This document shows positions 50,544 through 60,572 of a stretch of 64,000 nucleotides of DNA, one piece after another. The stretch spans positions 4,154,001 to 4,218,000 of the forward strand of contig NZ_CP121451.1 of assembly GCF_029689945.1 (NCBI RefSeq), given 5' to 3'. Each line of letters begins with the position of its first letter. Within the stretch, counting starts at the first letter, position 1. Origin of the DNA: Paenibacillus amylolyticus. GTDB lineage: Bacteria; Bacillota; Bacilli; Paenibacillales; Paenibacillaceae. Both the position numbers and the translations under genes were made by a program. The notes below the pieces were generated by a model, which ran no database searches, was not told the DNA's origin, and was given only the letters and a program-made list of their open reading frames with translations.

Positions 50544-52052
50544 TTACATTTTTGCTAACTTTCCTTGTATCTCTTTCCATGTGTCTGTATATTGCTTATT
50601 TAACATGTGATCACTAATATGTGCTATCGATTCCTGAATACAACGATCTAATTCATGCAAAGAATGATTTGTAGCCCACTGCTGTAATTGCTCCACGACC
50701 TCCTCCTGGTAGATGACAAGCGAACCATAAACAGTATCATCAACGCCTTCATGAGCTGGTAATTGCACACTATTTCCCTGATAACGATCCAAAAGAAGAA
50801 CCAGCTTCCGGGGTTGCAGCATTTGAGTTTCTGCCAAGCCAAGCGAGAACATATGTTTAAGATACGGAATATCATCGATTACGCCTGTTCCCGATGTCGC
50901 TCGGTGGCTAGCGTATGATTCGACAGGTCCATCATCGTAGATGTTCAGGTTGAATGGTTTTTTACTGTCATATGGAAGTATACTGTCTTGATCCGGGTCA
51001 GTAATCATAATGTGTTTTGTTCTTGTAAGGTCTGAAGGTAGTTCGTCCTCCAAAGAATGTCCGAGGACTCCCGGATTACTGCTGTCCAGTCTTGTCGAAA
51101 ATCCATCCGGCATTGAACTTCCGTTTTCTTCATAGGTGAAGCGTCTAGAAATTTGGTCAATCGGAACCAAAACATCAGACGTAACATGATTGATGACCAT
51201 AGGACTACTGAAATGACTTGCCAGTGCAACCGGGGAGAATGCTTCCCACCGTGCAACATCATTCGGATCTGGAAAATTTGTTAATATCGGCTCAAACATA
51301 CCGGACACCATACCTAAAAATGGAATTGGCAAATCCATCATTTCTTGCAACATTGCCTTTTCACCGCCATCTCCGGCAGTTATCATTTTATAAATACCTT
51401 TAACCATGACCCAACCCATATTACCGTTTACTTTGTTTCCCTCTTGAAAATACTGATAAAAATTAAAGTATACATTAGCAATTGGTGAATTCGCGATCGA
51501 AGCATTTATACCCATCTGTAATGCATTAAGCATAAGTGTCGTATATCCACCTGCGCTGCCTCCGACCAGGGCAATTCTTTGAGGATCGACTTCTTTCATA
51601 TGATGAATCGTATATAACGCGGCATTATTAAAAACTAAATCATCATCCGTTAGCTGTCCGTTGTACTTATTATCAAAGTTCGTTGGTGAAGCAACCATCC
51701 ACCCTTCAGCCAGGTACCTCCTCAATTCTACAGCATCCTCAGTCATTTCATAGTGAGGAACGTAGATGACGGGCAGTGGCTGCTCTTTAGCTTTTGGAAT
51801 GTATAGCCTTATTGGTCGGGTATCCACTGTCTTGTCCTTGTTGATATATTTGATATCCACGGTTCTCTGCTCGATATTTTTAAGAGGAGGAAGTTTTTCC
51901 TGGGATTGCGTTTGTTGTGCAAATATTTTATCTATATCCCGTTCACTGTTATCCACTTTTGAGGGGAATAACATATTTTTAACTCTCAGTCCCACGATCA
52001 ATAGTACGATGACCAGTATGCAAATACCAATTATTTTAATCCATTTTTTCAT
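50544..52052 (-). CDS. Membrane-anchored alpha/beta hydrolase
   Basis: 502 residues. ATG 52052 follows AAGGAGC with 6 nt spacing. An uncleaved N-terminal anchor (IIGICILVIVLLIVGLRV) places the enzyme outside the membrane. The alpha/beta-hydrolase core has the nucleophile Ser166 in ALVGGSAGGYTT, a likely acid Asp in TSDVLVPID and a late His candidate in QLPAHEG. Lipase/esterase-like; the substrate is unknown. It is last in a unit with an ABC exporter and a 40-residue membrane protein. Confidence 0.82.
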   Translation of the reverse strand: MKKWIKIIGICILVIVLLIVGLRVKNMLFPSKVDNSERDIDKIFAQQTQSQEKLPPLKNIEQRTVDIKYINKDKTVDTRPIRLYIPKAKEQPLPVIYVPHYEMTEDAVELRRYLAEGWMVASPTNFDNKYNGQLTDDDLVFNNAALYTIHHMKEVDPQRIALVGGSAGGYTTLMLNALQMGINASIANSPIANVYFNFYQYFQEGNKVNGNMGWVMVKGIYKMITAGDGGEKAMLQEMMDLPIPFLGMVSGMFEPILTNFPDPNDVARWEAFSPVALASHFSSPMVINHVTSDVLVPIDQISRRFTYEENGSSMPDGFSTRLDSSNPGVLGHSLEDELPSDLTRTKHIMITDPDQDSILPYDSKKPFNLNIYDDGPVESYASHRATSGTGVIDDIPYLKHMFSLGLAETQMLQPRKLVLLLDRYQGNSVQLPAHEGVDDTVYGSLVIYQEEVVEQLQQWATNHSLHELDRCIQESIAHISDHMLNKQYTDTWKEIQGKLAKM

Positions 52053-52074
52053 ATGAACGCTCCTTATGTTTGGT

Positions 52075-52197
52075 TCAGTGTCTCGCATTAAAAATACTCT
52101 TATACTGAACAAGTATCCCGACTTGAATGCACTTCACAATGATTAAACTAAGAATCAACAGTCCGAGGAAGAATAGACCCATTTTTATAAATTTCAT
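52075..52197 (-). CDS. 40-residue small membrane protein
   Basis: ATG 52197 follows GGGAGGAG with a TGAATA spacer, an excellent ribosome site. The product MKFIKMGLFFLGLLILSLII then VKCIQVGILVQYKSIFNARH has one long hydrophobic span with positive charge on both sides. It lies 23 nt before the hydrolase and 45 nt after the ABC gene, so it belongs to that operon. No family is recognised. It could be a partner subunit of the ABC protein or hydrolase. Confidence 0.7.
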   Translation of the reverse strand: MKFIKMGLFFLGLLILSLIIVKCIQVGILVQYKSIFNARH

Positions 52198-52241
52198 TAT
52201 TCACTCCTCCCTGTATCCTGGAACCCCGTCTCAGATTTAAT

Positions 52242-54574
52242 CTATTCATTGTGCAATGCTTCAACCGGATCTTTAGCCGCAGCCATTCGGGATGGAAATA
52301 CGCCAGCTATAAGGGTTAGCAGTGTACTCCCCAGAATGAGGTATATCGCATGAAACGGACTCAGATTAGCGATATTAGAAATATCAGCAATTTTCTGAAT
52401 GAGTAGATTAACAGGATATGTAATCACATAAGTGATTCCAACTCCCAGCACGCCTGCGGTTAAACCGATAATGATCGTTTCTGCATTAAACACCCTTGAT
52501 ATATCTCGCTTGCGAGCTCCCACACTGCGAAGGATTCCAATCTCTTTGGTACGCTCTATGACAGAGACATACGTTATAATTCCAATCATTACAGTCGATA
52601 CAAATAAAGATATCCCGGCAAAACCTGTTAATACATAAGTAATTCCATCTAATAGGTTTTTTGTAATAGAGGTAATGCCCTCTGCAAAATCCGAGTATAT
52701 GATTTTATCTGTGTTTGATTGTTTATCGTTATAATGATCCAGATAACCTTTGAGCCTTTCTTTACCTTCAAAATCTTTAGGGTATATGTCGATGCCAATG
52801 GGCTTTGTGCTTACCCCTAGCAATATCTCTGCTCGGTCTCGGGCTTCCTCATCTACAAAAGGAGTACCGCTAAGTATATCGAGATCAGTTGTAGCCTGGG
52901 TCTTGGCAATCGTACTTTGCTGGGAATCCTCAAGCATCGCTTTTGTTAATTTGGAAGAATAAGCAAACCCTTCGGTTAAAAGACTGCCATCAGCCTTTTC
53001 TTTTGGTCTCATAATCCCCGTTATTTGGAGGTCGGTTACCGAGGAATGATTGTATAAATTGCTGTAATTATCGGGCGTGGCAGCTACAAACAAGTGATTA
53101 CTCTTTCTCGTGTAAAAAAGATTGTTCGGGATGACCTTAAGAACAGTCTTTCCGATAAAATCAGTCAGTGAATAATTTGATTTCACATCTGAGATCCCTA
53201 TTTTCTCAAAGAAGTCCTTCTCCAGTCGGTTATACTTGTCTACCACTAAGGCTACCTCATTCATCTGAGTAGGTAATTGGCTTCCTTCCCCGATCAGATC
53301 ATACTGAGATAGAATCAGATCTTGATTTTGCGGAAGTTGCTGCCAATACGATTTTCCGTTAAAGTCATCTTCTTTGCTGAAATCAACCACGGTATCTTGC
53401 CCTTTCGCCAAAAGGTTCAGATGCAGCCCGTAATTAAATGTTATATTTGAAACCGAGTTAGGCAAATCTGTCTTCATCTCTTCAATGTAGTGTAGAAATG
53501 AATCTGTGATCTTGTTCGTATGTTTCTGATTGTCTGCATCCGAGCGAAAAGGATATATTACATTCTGAATTGGATATTCTGTCAGGTCAGGTGCCGGAAT
53601 AGAGCTGCCTCCTGTTCCTTCGACTGTGCCAGCTGTGATGCTAATTGGCAATCTACTTAAGGTACTCGATTGCATGGAATCCAGATAAGTTGATAAACCA
53701 TTGGAAAGTGCCAGGACCAACGCAACGCCTATAATACCGATACTGCCTGCAAAAGCGGTCGTGAATGTTCTACCTCTTTTGGTCAACAAATTTCGGAATG
53801 ATAATATCATTGCGCTTTGCATGGACATGGATGTTTTTTTCATTTTGATCTTGTGCGTGTTAGAAGTGTTTTTTTCTATTAATTCATCTTCATGCAACGG
53901 ATCACTATCAGATACGATCTCACCGTCTAACATGCGGATAATACGGTCTGAATACGTATCTGCTTGCTCAGCGTTATGTGTCACCATGATCACAAGTCTT
54001 GTTTCGGAAACGGCTTTGAGAATATCCATAATCTGATCACTGGTATGACTATCTAGTGCACCTGTTGGTTCATCCGCAAGGATGAACCAACAGGATTATT
54101 TACCAGTGCTCTTGCAATGGCAACCCGCTGCATCTGTCCTCCCGACAACTGGTTTGGCTTTTTCTTCATATGTTCGGAGAGTCCTACCTCGCTTAGCGCT
54201 TGTTTGGCTCTTCTTTTCCTCTCAGCCGGCTTAACCCCAGATAGTGTCATTGCGATTTCGACATTCTGTAATATGGTTTGGTGTCCTATTAAGTTATAAC
54301 TCTGAAATACAAAACCGATAGAATGGTTACGATAAGCATCCCAATCCTGTTCTTTATACTTTGTGGTGGAAATTCCATTAATCACTAGATCTCCACTCTC
54401 GTATTGATCTAACCCACCAATAATGTTCAAAAGCGAAGTTTTACCGCATCCCGACGGCCCGAGTATGGAAACCAGTTCATGTTGACGAAAACCAACCGTT
54501 ACTCCTTTTACGGCTGTAACATGTTCACCGCTCTTATACGTTTTTTTAATATTGATTAAATTAAGATTCATCAT
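52242..54574 (-). CDS. ABC exporter, ATPase fused to FtsX/MacB-type permease; Walker B disrupted by a palindrome
   Basis: About 777 residues if the frame is repaired. ATG 54574 follows GGAGG with 6 nt spacing. ATPase: Walker A GPSGCGKT (residues 39-46), Q-loop FQSYNLI, signature LSGGQ (143-147), then after NNP the frame breaks. It resumes at ADEPTGALDS and the H-loop MVTHNAEQ. Permease: four spans with a large extracellular domain after the first, ending VGARKRDISRVFNAETIIIG and FPSRMAAAKDPVEALHNE. This class exports antimicrobials or lipids, or works mechanically, often with a two-component system. As read, no Walker B strand is made, so the gene may be inactive. Confidence 0.82.
54061..54094. 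repeat. Perfect 15-bp inverted repeat at the Walker B codons
   Basis: CCTGTTGGTTCATCC (54061-54075), GCAA, GGATGAACCAACAGG (54080-54094). It lies inside the ATPase gene where NNP-x-x-x-L-ADEP should be coded. It leaves 14 nt where 12 are expected and so shifts the frame. Confidence 0.9.
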
Positions 54575-54710
54575 ATTGTTCCTCCAGATTTGATTCAATT
54601 CAATTACGTGTTGCCCTTAGCTCTTAAAGCACTATAGCGGATTCAAATAAACTGAAAATAAACAAATGATGATATTTTGAGTTTTGTCGTTAGACAACTT
54701 TTGAAAAGAC

Positions 54711-54743
54711 AAAAAAAGATCCTCATTGGCAATGAGGATCTTT
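54711..54743 (-). terminator. Terminator after the pectate lyase gene
   Basis: On the minus strand AAAGATCCTCATT-GCC-AATGAGGATCTTT, a perfect 13-bp stem, is followed by TTTTGTC (seven consecutive T in all). Confidence 0.88.
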
Positions 54744-54790
54744 CATGGCAAAGCTCATATAAAATGTATATATTTGCATATTGTTCAATT

Positions 54791-56410
54791 TTATTTGTGC
54801 AGCAAGTAATGAGCGAATTCCGGATACTCAATATACTTAAGATCAGTATAGTTACTAACACTTCCCGTATGTTCTATATTAAACTTCTTCACATCATTTC
54901 CGTTTACTCCGTCATAAGCTTGAATAACTTTGTAGCTGTAGTCAACAGAAGGGTTATACGATGTAACTACGTCCGTAGCATACATTTTGTAAGCATAAGG
55001 CATAGCTGTCGATGTCACGCCACTATCTGTGTAAGAACCTACATCCATTACATAAGTGGACATTAACTCTTTATCCCAATAACCAGTGCTTAATCTGTGG
55101 AAATTTTCAAAGCGGTTCCCTTCTGAATACGTGTGTGCCTCATATGCACCAAGAATCGCAGCATACGGAAAATCTTCGTAACTGTTATCCCGCTCGATGA
55201 AGTTATTCAATGCATGCAGTCTCCCATTTCCCGTTTCTGGTGTTCTCCGAACACAAGAATCAAAGTAATTATAGGCTACTGTAGCATTATTTTGATCGAT
55301 TGACTTTGCTCCAAACGTAACAGCCCAGTAGCGATTCGAGAATTTCGAATACGAGATGGTGTAATAATCCGGATCTAAATCCCGACTACCGCTGTGGTTT
55401 ACCCATATGTATTTCCCTACCTCATTAACGTCAACAGGCATATTAGAATCAAACGTGCAATGGTCTACCCACACATTTCTAGAACCATATACAGAGAGAT
55501 TGATCAATCCTGGTCGATTGTCCACTTCGATATTGAGATTTTTCAGAATAATATTGTTACTTACACCAGTGACACCATAGGGGTCGTCTGTGACGAAGCG
55601 AGGATTCGTTAATGTGTGTGCGAAGTATGAACCTATGATGGTTTTATTTGAGCCTATTTTGGTAACCACAGGCTCAACACTAAGGTCAATATTAGCGGCT
55701 ACGATAATCGTTCTCGGCAGATCATCATTCAGTGCTTTTTTCAAGGATGGGTAGTCCCTTACTTCAATTGTCTCACCAAGTAACCCACCTGTTGTTCCTG
55801 TTTTAATTTTACCGTTTTGTTCAACAAACCCTGCATAACCAACGATACCAGACGAGTTGAGTTTCCATTTCTGATTAGCTGATCCTATGTAATGGGAGAG
55901 TGTCAACATGTTGTTAGATGTTCCTTCAGTCAAAACCAGGTTGGAGTCATTTTTACTGACAATGGCGTAGTTATAAAAGTCACCATAGGCATCCTTATCG
56001 GCACCAACGAATTGCCACAATTGCGAATTTTCATCGGTGTCGGAGACAGTAGCATCATGCGTGACCGTTGTGTCCGTCAGATCATTTTGTGATAGTGGTT
56101 TATTTGTTTTCATGTTAATGATCTGAAAATAGATGCCATCTGAAGTCGATAGTCTCCATCGTTGATTACTTTCTCCAGATGAAAGTTCAGTGTGTATGCG
56201 ACTGTTGTCATGCTCCTGAAGCGCTAAGTTTCGGTCTGTTTCTCCCACAATCAATACTTCTTGAACGGGATACTGTACTTCACTTGAAGTTTCACCGGAT
56301 TGAGCACCAAGAGCCTCAGCTGTATTTGATGGAACGTAACTCAGTATGGATACGGCACTTAATAACAAGCAGCCTATCCATACGAGTACAAACGAACGCT
56401 GGTATTTCAT
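54791..56410 (-). CDS. Secreted pectate lyase (PL1) with ricin-type lectin domain
   Basis: 539 residues from ATG 56410; ATG 56419 is only 3 nt from GGAGG, so the later start is preferred. A signal peptide (FVLVWIGCLLLSAVSIL) is followed by a beta-trefoil ricin-like domain (residues ~45-200; ESNQRWRLST, NSQLWQFVG, ANQKWKLNS QxW repeats). A PL1 parallel beta-helix follows with RNVWVDHCTFDSN (Ca site), WVNHSG and the catalytic-Arg region RRTPETGNGRLHALNNFIE. It cleaves polygalacturonate outside the cell, and the lectin part probably binds galactose-type side chains. Confidence 0.9.
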   Translation of the reverse strand: MKYQRSFVLVWIGCLLLSAVSILSYVPSNTAEALGAQSGETSSEVQYPVQEVLIVGETDRNLALQEHDNSRIHTELSSGESNQRWRLSTSDGIYFQIINMKTNKPLSQNDLTDTTVTHDATVSDTDENSQLWQFVGADKDAYGDFYNYAIVSKNDSNLVLTEGTSNNMLTLSHYIGSANQKWKLNSSGIVGYAGFVEQNGKIKTGTTGGLLGETIEVRDYPSLKKALNDDLPRTIIVAANIDLSVEPVVTKIGSNKTIIGSYFAHTLTNPRFVTDDPYGVTGVSNNIILKNLNIEVDNRPGLINLSVYGSRNVWVDHCTFDSNMPVDVNEVGKYIWVNHSGSRDLDPDYYTISYSKFSNRYWAVTFGAKSIDQNNATVAYNYFDSCVRRTPETGNGRLHALNNFIERDNSYEDFPYAAILGAYEAHTYSEGNRFENFHRLSTGYWDKELMSTYVMDVGSYTDSGVTSTAMPYAYKMYATDVVTSYNPSVDYSYKVIQAYDGVNGNDVKKFNIEHTGSVSNYTDLKYIEYPEFAHYLLHK

Positions 56411-56756
56411 GTAAATCATCAACCTCCAAAAGTAATAGAATAGTAACAATTTAATGATATTGTCATTTTTTGTCCATAGGAATAAAGTCTGCACATTGCT
56501 TAAGGGCTAATACTTTTAAAATGATAAATTTCAATTGCAATGTATACCTTTTGACTCGAAATAGTCCTATTTAACTAAAAATATATCTATCGTTCAGTTC
56601 GTTTCTCAAAGAAATAAAAAAAGAAAGTTGTCGAAAGATTCAGTATTTTTCTACAAAATCAACAAAATATGTACTGGAATGAAAAAAAAAATTTATTTTC
56701 GCGAATTCGCATGAATATGATGAGTCTTATTTACTAGGAACATAATTTTTTTTTAC

Positions 56757-56782
56757 TAAAAAGGACTGGAATCCAGTCCTTG
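56757..56782 (-). terminator. Terminator after the 318-residue hydrolase
   Basis: AAGGACTGG-ATT-CCAGTCCTT on the minus strand, a perfect 9-bp stem, followed by TTTAG and a later T run. Confidence 0.85.
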
Positions 56783-56823
56783 ATCAGATCAATCGCATGG
56801 GTATAGCTGAGTATCAGTATCAG

Positions 56824-57780
56824 TCATTGAGTTCTCTCAACATCTTGCCAGTTCGCATTCGTGAGGATCTCAGCATCGTCACCAAAGAATACATTGCCCG
56901 CACGTACTTCATCTTTCAGCCAGTACATAAACCACGCTGTCATATATCCATCAGCATGAGTAAGCATATCACTGTGATCCGTGTTGATACGTCTTGCCAT
57001 AATTTTGGTTACTGTGTCCGGGATATCCTCATAATTTTTCTGTAGTGACCAAAGCGGAGCAATTCCTTGCCCTTCTGTTGCCATGATATCTTCGGCAGTT
57101 CCCGCATCAAAAGATCCTGTACCAGCAACCATGAAAGAGGGAATATGGACCTTTGATACGTCATAACTCCAATCCGTTCCCAATTGACCTTCCTGTCCCC
57201 AGAAGCTTGACGTCGTGCTTGCTGTATACATGACTTTGTAATAGTTGCCGTTGTCCTGTTTGGTTACAGCATTAATCGTTCCTACGCCGCCTTGGGAATG
57301 TCCCCCAATTCCAATGTTGTCTACATCGATCTTCCCATAAAAATCACTGGTGCGATCCTTATTTAAGCGTAGCATAAAGTTAAGACTGGCTGATGAAGAT
57401 GCACCAGTTCTTGAATTTTCATCCTCATTACCCACTACAATAAACCCCCAGGAAGCCAAATGTTTAAAAACCGCTTTGTATTTGGAAGCCGTAATTCCCG
57501 TACCATTTGCCATGATGACAAGCGGGAGTGCAGATTTACTTTTGTTCATGTCGGATGGATACCAAATCTCATTTTTCTTAAAGGCAGCATTCTCTGAGTC
57601 GAATTCCTGATAGGAAACCTTGCATGGCCCAAGTGCTGTATATTGTGCTTCAATGGGCTTATCCGTCTCCACTAATTTATAATAATTTGCACTACGATAC
57701 GCAAAAATTGCAAGAAGTCCCACAATAACAACAATTACGATTGCAACTACACTTAATATAATTCTCTTGATTATTCTCAT
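56824..57780 (-). CDS. Membrane-anchored alpha/beta hydrolase (cutinase/PETase-like fold group)
   Basis: 318 residues. ATG follows GAGGTGAAGTTGA. An N-terminal anchor (IILSVVAIVIVVIVGLLAIFAY) is not followed by a clear cleavage site. The lid-less core has LPLVIMANGTG (oxyanion region), the nucleophile Ser162 in IGIGGHSQGGVGT, an Asp candidate in AGTGSFD and a His in RINTDHSDMLTH. The pattern matches chlorophyllase/cutinase-like esterases. The substrate is unknown; a pectin- or cutin-derived ester would suit the neighbouring pectate lyase. Confidence 0.82.
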   Translation of the reverse strand: MRIIKRIILSVVAIVIVVIVGLLAIFAYRSANYYKLVETDKPIEAQYTALGPCKVSYQEFDSENAAFKKNEIWYPSDMNKSKSALPLVIMANGTGITASKYKAVFKHLASWGFIVVGNEDENSRTGASSSASLNFMLRLNKDRTSDFYGKIDVDNIGIGGHSQGGVGTINAVTKQDNGNYYKVMYTASTTSSFWGQEGQLGTDWSYDVSKVHIPSFMVAGTGSFDAGTAEDIMATEGQGIAPLWSLQKNYEDIPDTVTKIMARRINTDHSDMLTHADGYMTAWFMYWLKDEVRAGNVFFGDDAEILTNANWQDVERTQ

Positions 57781-58068
57781 TCAACTTCACCTCAACCATT
57801 TTCCTAATTGTTCTATTCCTAACGCTTCGTTTCATGGAATCAGGGGTCAGAATAACATTTACATGATTTTGAGACCCTAATCTACAAGCAAGTAATCATT
57901 CAAAAGCATTCGCTAGTTGATGAATTGTTCTTTACTGGACCCACATTACCACGAGTATGTAAACTGAAAATAAACGAGGAAGAGTGAACCTTCGTTGTTC
58001 ACCTCAAGGGGCTGATTGTGATAGAATGCAGTTCAGTTATTACAGATGTATAGGAAGGAATGAGCGGA
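57781..58068. other. Divergent promoter region
   Basis: 288 bp between the hydrolase start and the response-regulator start. No open frame; presumably holds both promoters. Confidence 0.4.
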
Positions 58069-58746
58069 ATGTTTCAAATCCTCGTTGTAGAAGACGATAT
58101 AAATACCGCTAAATTAATGAAAACGATTATAGGATCTGCAGGGTACGATGTCTTTCTGGCGGAGAATGGCATTGTGGCATTGGATTTGTTAGACAGGCAA
58201 CATATTGATTTGATTGTTCTTGATATCATGATGCCTCATATGGATGGATTCGAATTGGCTCACACGATCCGAGAGGGCAGAAATGATATCCCTATATTGA
58301 TGGTTAGTGCCAAACATCTACCCGCTGACAAACGTAGAGGCTTCATGGCAGGAACAGATGATTATATGGTCAAACCCGTGGACGAAGACGAAATGCTTCT
58401 GCGAATGAAAGCTTTGTTGCGTCGAGCCAAGATCCAGAACGAACGGATGCTTAAACTAGGTAAAATTACACTTCAATACGATGAATTGTCGGTGACAAGA
58501 GAAGATGAAGTGCAGACACTACCGCAGAAGGAATTTTATTTATTGTACAAATTGCTGTCTTATCCGGACAAAATTTTTACCCGTATTCAATTAATGGACG
58601 AAATTTGGGGCATGGACTCCGAAACTAGCGATATCACGTTAAATGTTCACATTAACCGATTACGAAAGCGATTTGGCGATTATCCCGAATTTGAGATTAT
58701 ATCTATCCGAGGAATTGGCTATAAGGCGGTAAAACATAGTGAGTAG
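58069..58746 (+). CDS. OmpR-family response regulator
   Basis: 225 residues from ATG 58069, with AGGAAGG 10 nt upstream; the ATG at 58060 is too close to the ribosome site. Receiver: acidic pair in VVEDD, phospho-acceptor Asp52 in LIVLDIMMPHMDG, the Ser/Lys switch in MVSAKH and VKPVDEDE. A winged-helix DNA-binding domain follows (LPQKEFYLLYKLLSYPDKIFTRIQL, SDITLNVHINRLRKRFGD, RGIGYKAV). It overlaps the kinase gene by 8 nt. Likely targets are the divergent hydrolase, the lyase or the ABC gene. Confidence 0.93.
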   Translation: MFQILVVEDDINTAKLMKTIIGSAGYDVFLAENGIVALDLLDRQHIDLIVLDIMMPHMDGFELAHTIREGRNDIPILMVSAKHLPADKRRGFMAGTDDYMVKPVDEDEMLLRMKALLRRAKIQNERMLKLGKITLQYDELSVTREDEVQTLPQKEFYLLYKLLSYPDKIFTRIQLMDEIWGMDSETSDITLNVHINRLRKRFGDYPEFEIISIRGIGYKAVKHSE

Positions 58747-59821
58747 AAAAATAATGAATTTTATTAAAGAGAGGTCTCTCCGTGGATTTGGACTAACGTT
58801 TATGTTTACGTTCATTGTGTTGTTTATTTTGCTCGTCTCTATTTTTCTTTCGCTGGTCATCGTCGTATTTTTTGTCTATATCGGACTTTACCCTTCTCCT
58901 CCAGTCGAAGATCCAGATTCAGGTGGCGCTTTGGTTCTTATTACATATTTTGGAACGGTGAGTATTCTGGTCAGTATCCTTGCATCGTTGGTATTTAGCC
59001 GAATACCGCTCTCTCCGATTCGAAAAGTCATACGTGCGTCTGAAGAATTGGCCAAAGGAAACTTTTCGGTTCGTATTCAGCTTAAAGGGCCAAAAGAGCT
59101 AAGAAAACTGAACAGAAGTTTTAATCACATGGCTGAAGAACTCGGTAGTCTTGAAATGTTACGTTCCGATTTTATAAACAATTTTTCGCATGAATTCAAA
59201 ACACCGATTGTTTCTTTGCGAGGCTACGCAAAAGTACTGAAAAGAAAAAACTTAACCGATGATGAACGCAATGATTATTTGGATATCATCATCAATGAAT
59301 CTGAACGGTTGGCTGAACTTGCTACGAATGTGCTTCAGTTATCGAAGGTCGAAAGCCAAGCCATTATTACGGAGAAAACGTCATTCAACTTAACTGAACA
59401 CATCCGCACGGTGATTGTATTGTTGGAGCCGAAATGGTCTGCGAAGCACATAAGCTTTCAGTTCGATTCGTCTGAACTGATGGTTACCGCCAATGAGGAT
59501 ATGCTTAGTCAGGTTTGGATCAATCTTCTGGACAATGCCATTAAGTATTCACCTTCATATTCCGAGATCACAATCGCTATGAATTCGAAGGATCAACAGG
59601 TTCGTATATCGATTCACAACAATGGTCCTGGGATTAATGAGAGTCAGCAAAAAAACATTTTTGATAAATTCTATCAAGGAGATTCATCTCATTCTTCCCC
59701 TGGTAATGGATTGGGTCTGAGCATTGCACATAAGATTGTTGCACTGCATGGTGGGACAATTCAGGTTGCAAGCTCTGATGACACAGGTACAACTTTTGAA
59801 GTGACTCTTCCTTCAATCTAG
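58739..59821 (+). CDS. Sensor histidine kinase
   Basis: 360 residues, GTG start overlapping the regulator stop. Two membrane spans (FMFTFIVLFILLVSIFLSLVIVVFFVYIG; ALVLITYFGTVSILVSILASLVF) enclose only ~15 residues, so it senses within the membrane or through a partner (intramembrane-sensing type). HAMP follows (LSPIRKVIRASEELAKGNFSVRI), then dimerisation and phosphorylation with His151 in NNFSHEFKTP. The ATP domain has N-box WINLLDNAIKYS, GPGINE, F-box FDKFYQGD and GNGLGLSIAHKI. The short sensor resembles kinases that pair with FtsX-type ABC exporters, one of which is encoded nearby. Confidence 0.93.
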   Translation: MSRKIMNFIKERSLRGFGLTFMFTFIVLFILLVSIFLSLVIVVFFVYIGLYPSPPVEDPDSGGALVLITYFGTVSILVSILASLVFSRIPLSPIRKVIRASEELAKGNFSVRIQLKGPKELRKLNRSFNHMAEELGSLEMLRSDFINNFSHEFKTPIVSLRGYAKVLKRKNLTDDERNDYLDIIINESERLAELATNVLQLSKVESQAIITEKTSFNLTEHIRTVIVLLEPKWSAKHISFQFDSSELMVTANEDMLSQVWINLLDNAIKYSPSYSEITIAMNSKDQQVRISIHNNGPGINESQQKNIFDKFYQGDSSHSSPGNGLGLSIAHKIVALHGGTIQVASSDDTGTTFEVTLPSI

Positions 59822-59822
59822 C

Positions 59823-59872
59823 AAACAATCCCATTCTTCTCAGCATTTACAATGAGAAAATGGGATTGTTTC
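59823..59872 (+). terminator. Terminator after the two-component operon
   Basis: AAACAATCCCATT pairs with AATGGGATTGTTT and TTCTCA with TGAGAA inside, a stem of about 19 bp followed by TTCC. It is symmetric enough to also serve the TetR gene on the other strand. Confidence 0.8.
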
Positions 59873-59912
59873 CTACTGGGAAAATGTACAGATACCGACA
59901 ACTTCAAGAAGT

Positions 59913-60428
59913 TTATTTTTTATTCAAATCACGACTTTGCAGAAGCAAAGTCATCTCTTCCGAAGTTTCCTGCATTCCTCTGGCAAACCATTCTTCAATC
60001 CAGCCGAACAACCCATATGAAAAATAAGCCGCTACATAAGCACCGAAGTTTGGATATTCTGGTTTGGGTCCGAATAGCTCTTTGAGTATTTCCTTCAGCA
60101 GATAGAACAAATTCCTTTGACTCAGAAGCAGATAAAACTCTCTGTGTTTACTAAAATGTCCAAACAAACTTCCCAAAAGTTCATCTTCCGATGTGCCCCC
60201 ACTATCTTGATATTCTGCATGCCAACTGTCTATTAAATGATAAAGATATTCCTTTAGTACATCTTCTTTCTCATCATAATTCCTGTAAAACGAAACGCGA
60301 CTGACTTGTGCCGAGGAGGTAAGTTCACTGATTGAGATAGCCTTAAGTTCTTTCATTTTCAACAAATCAAGAAGTGATTTTGTGATTTGCAGTTTCACAT
60401 GTGTGCTTTTCATTTTGTTATCTGCCAC
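59913..60428 (-). CDS. TetR/AcrR-family regulator
   Basis: 171 residues from GTG 60428 (AAAGGAT 11 nt upstream). N-terminal helix-turn-helix ISELTSSAQVSRVSFYRNYDEKEDVLKEYLYHL with the FYxxFxxK-type pattern, then a helical ligand domain with a TetR_C-like tail (AYFSYGLFGWIEEWFARGM). It is divergent from a small membrane protein-hydrolase operon and separated by 144 bp, so it very probably represses that operon. Confidence 0.88.
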   Translation of the reverse strand: MADNKMKSTHVKLQITKSLLDLLKMKELKAISISELTSSAQVSRVSFYRNYDEKEDVLKEYLYHLIDSWHAEYQDSGGTSEDELLGSLFGHFSKHREFYLLLSQRNLFYLLKEILKELFGPKPEYPNFGAYVAAYFSYGLFGWIEEWFARGMQETSEEMTLLLQSRDLNKK

Positions 60429-60572
60429 GTTACATTTTATCCTTTCTGTATCATTTTGAGTTGATTCATTGATTCTAATCTTAACCGATGATACATTTGT
60501 TACACAAAAAATGATACGTCTATTTTATGTTGTTTGTACAATGGACGTGTTCAAGATAAAAGGAGATAACAG
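60429..60572. other. Divergent control region of the TetR and hydrolase genes
   Basis: Contains two direct TGATAC motifs (near 60487 and 60512) and a TTGTTTGTACAATGG stretch before the plus-strand start. A TetR operator would be expected here; no clean palindrome was identified. Confidence 0.4.
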
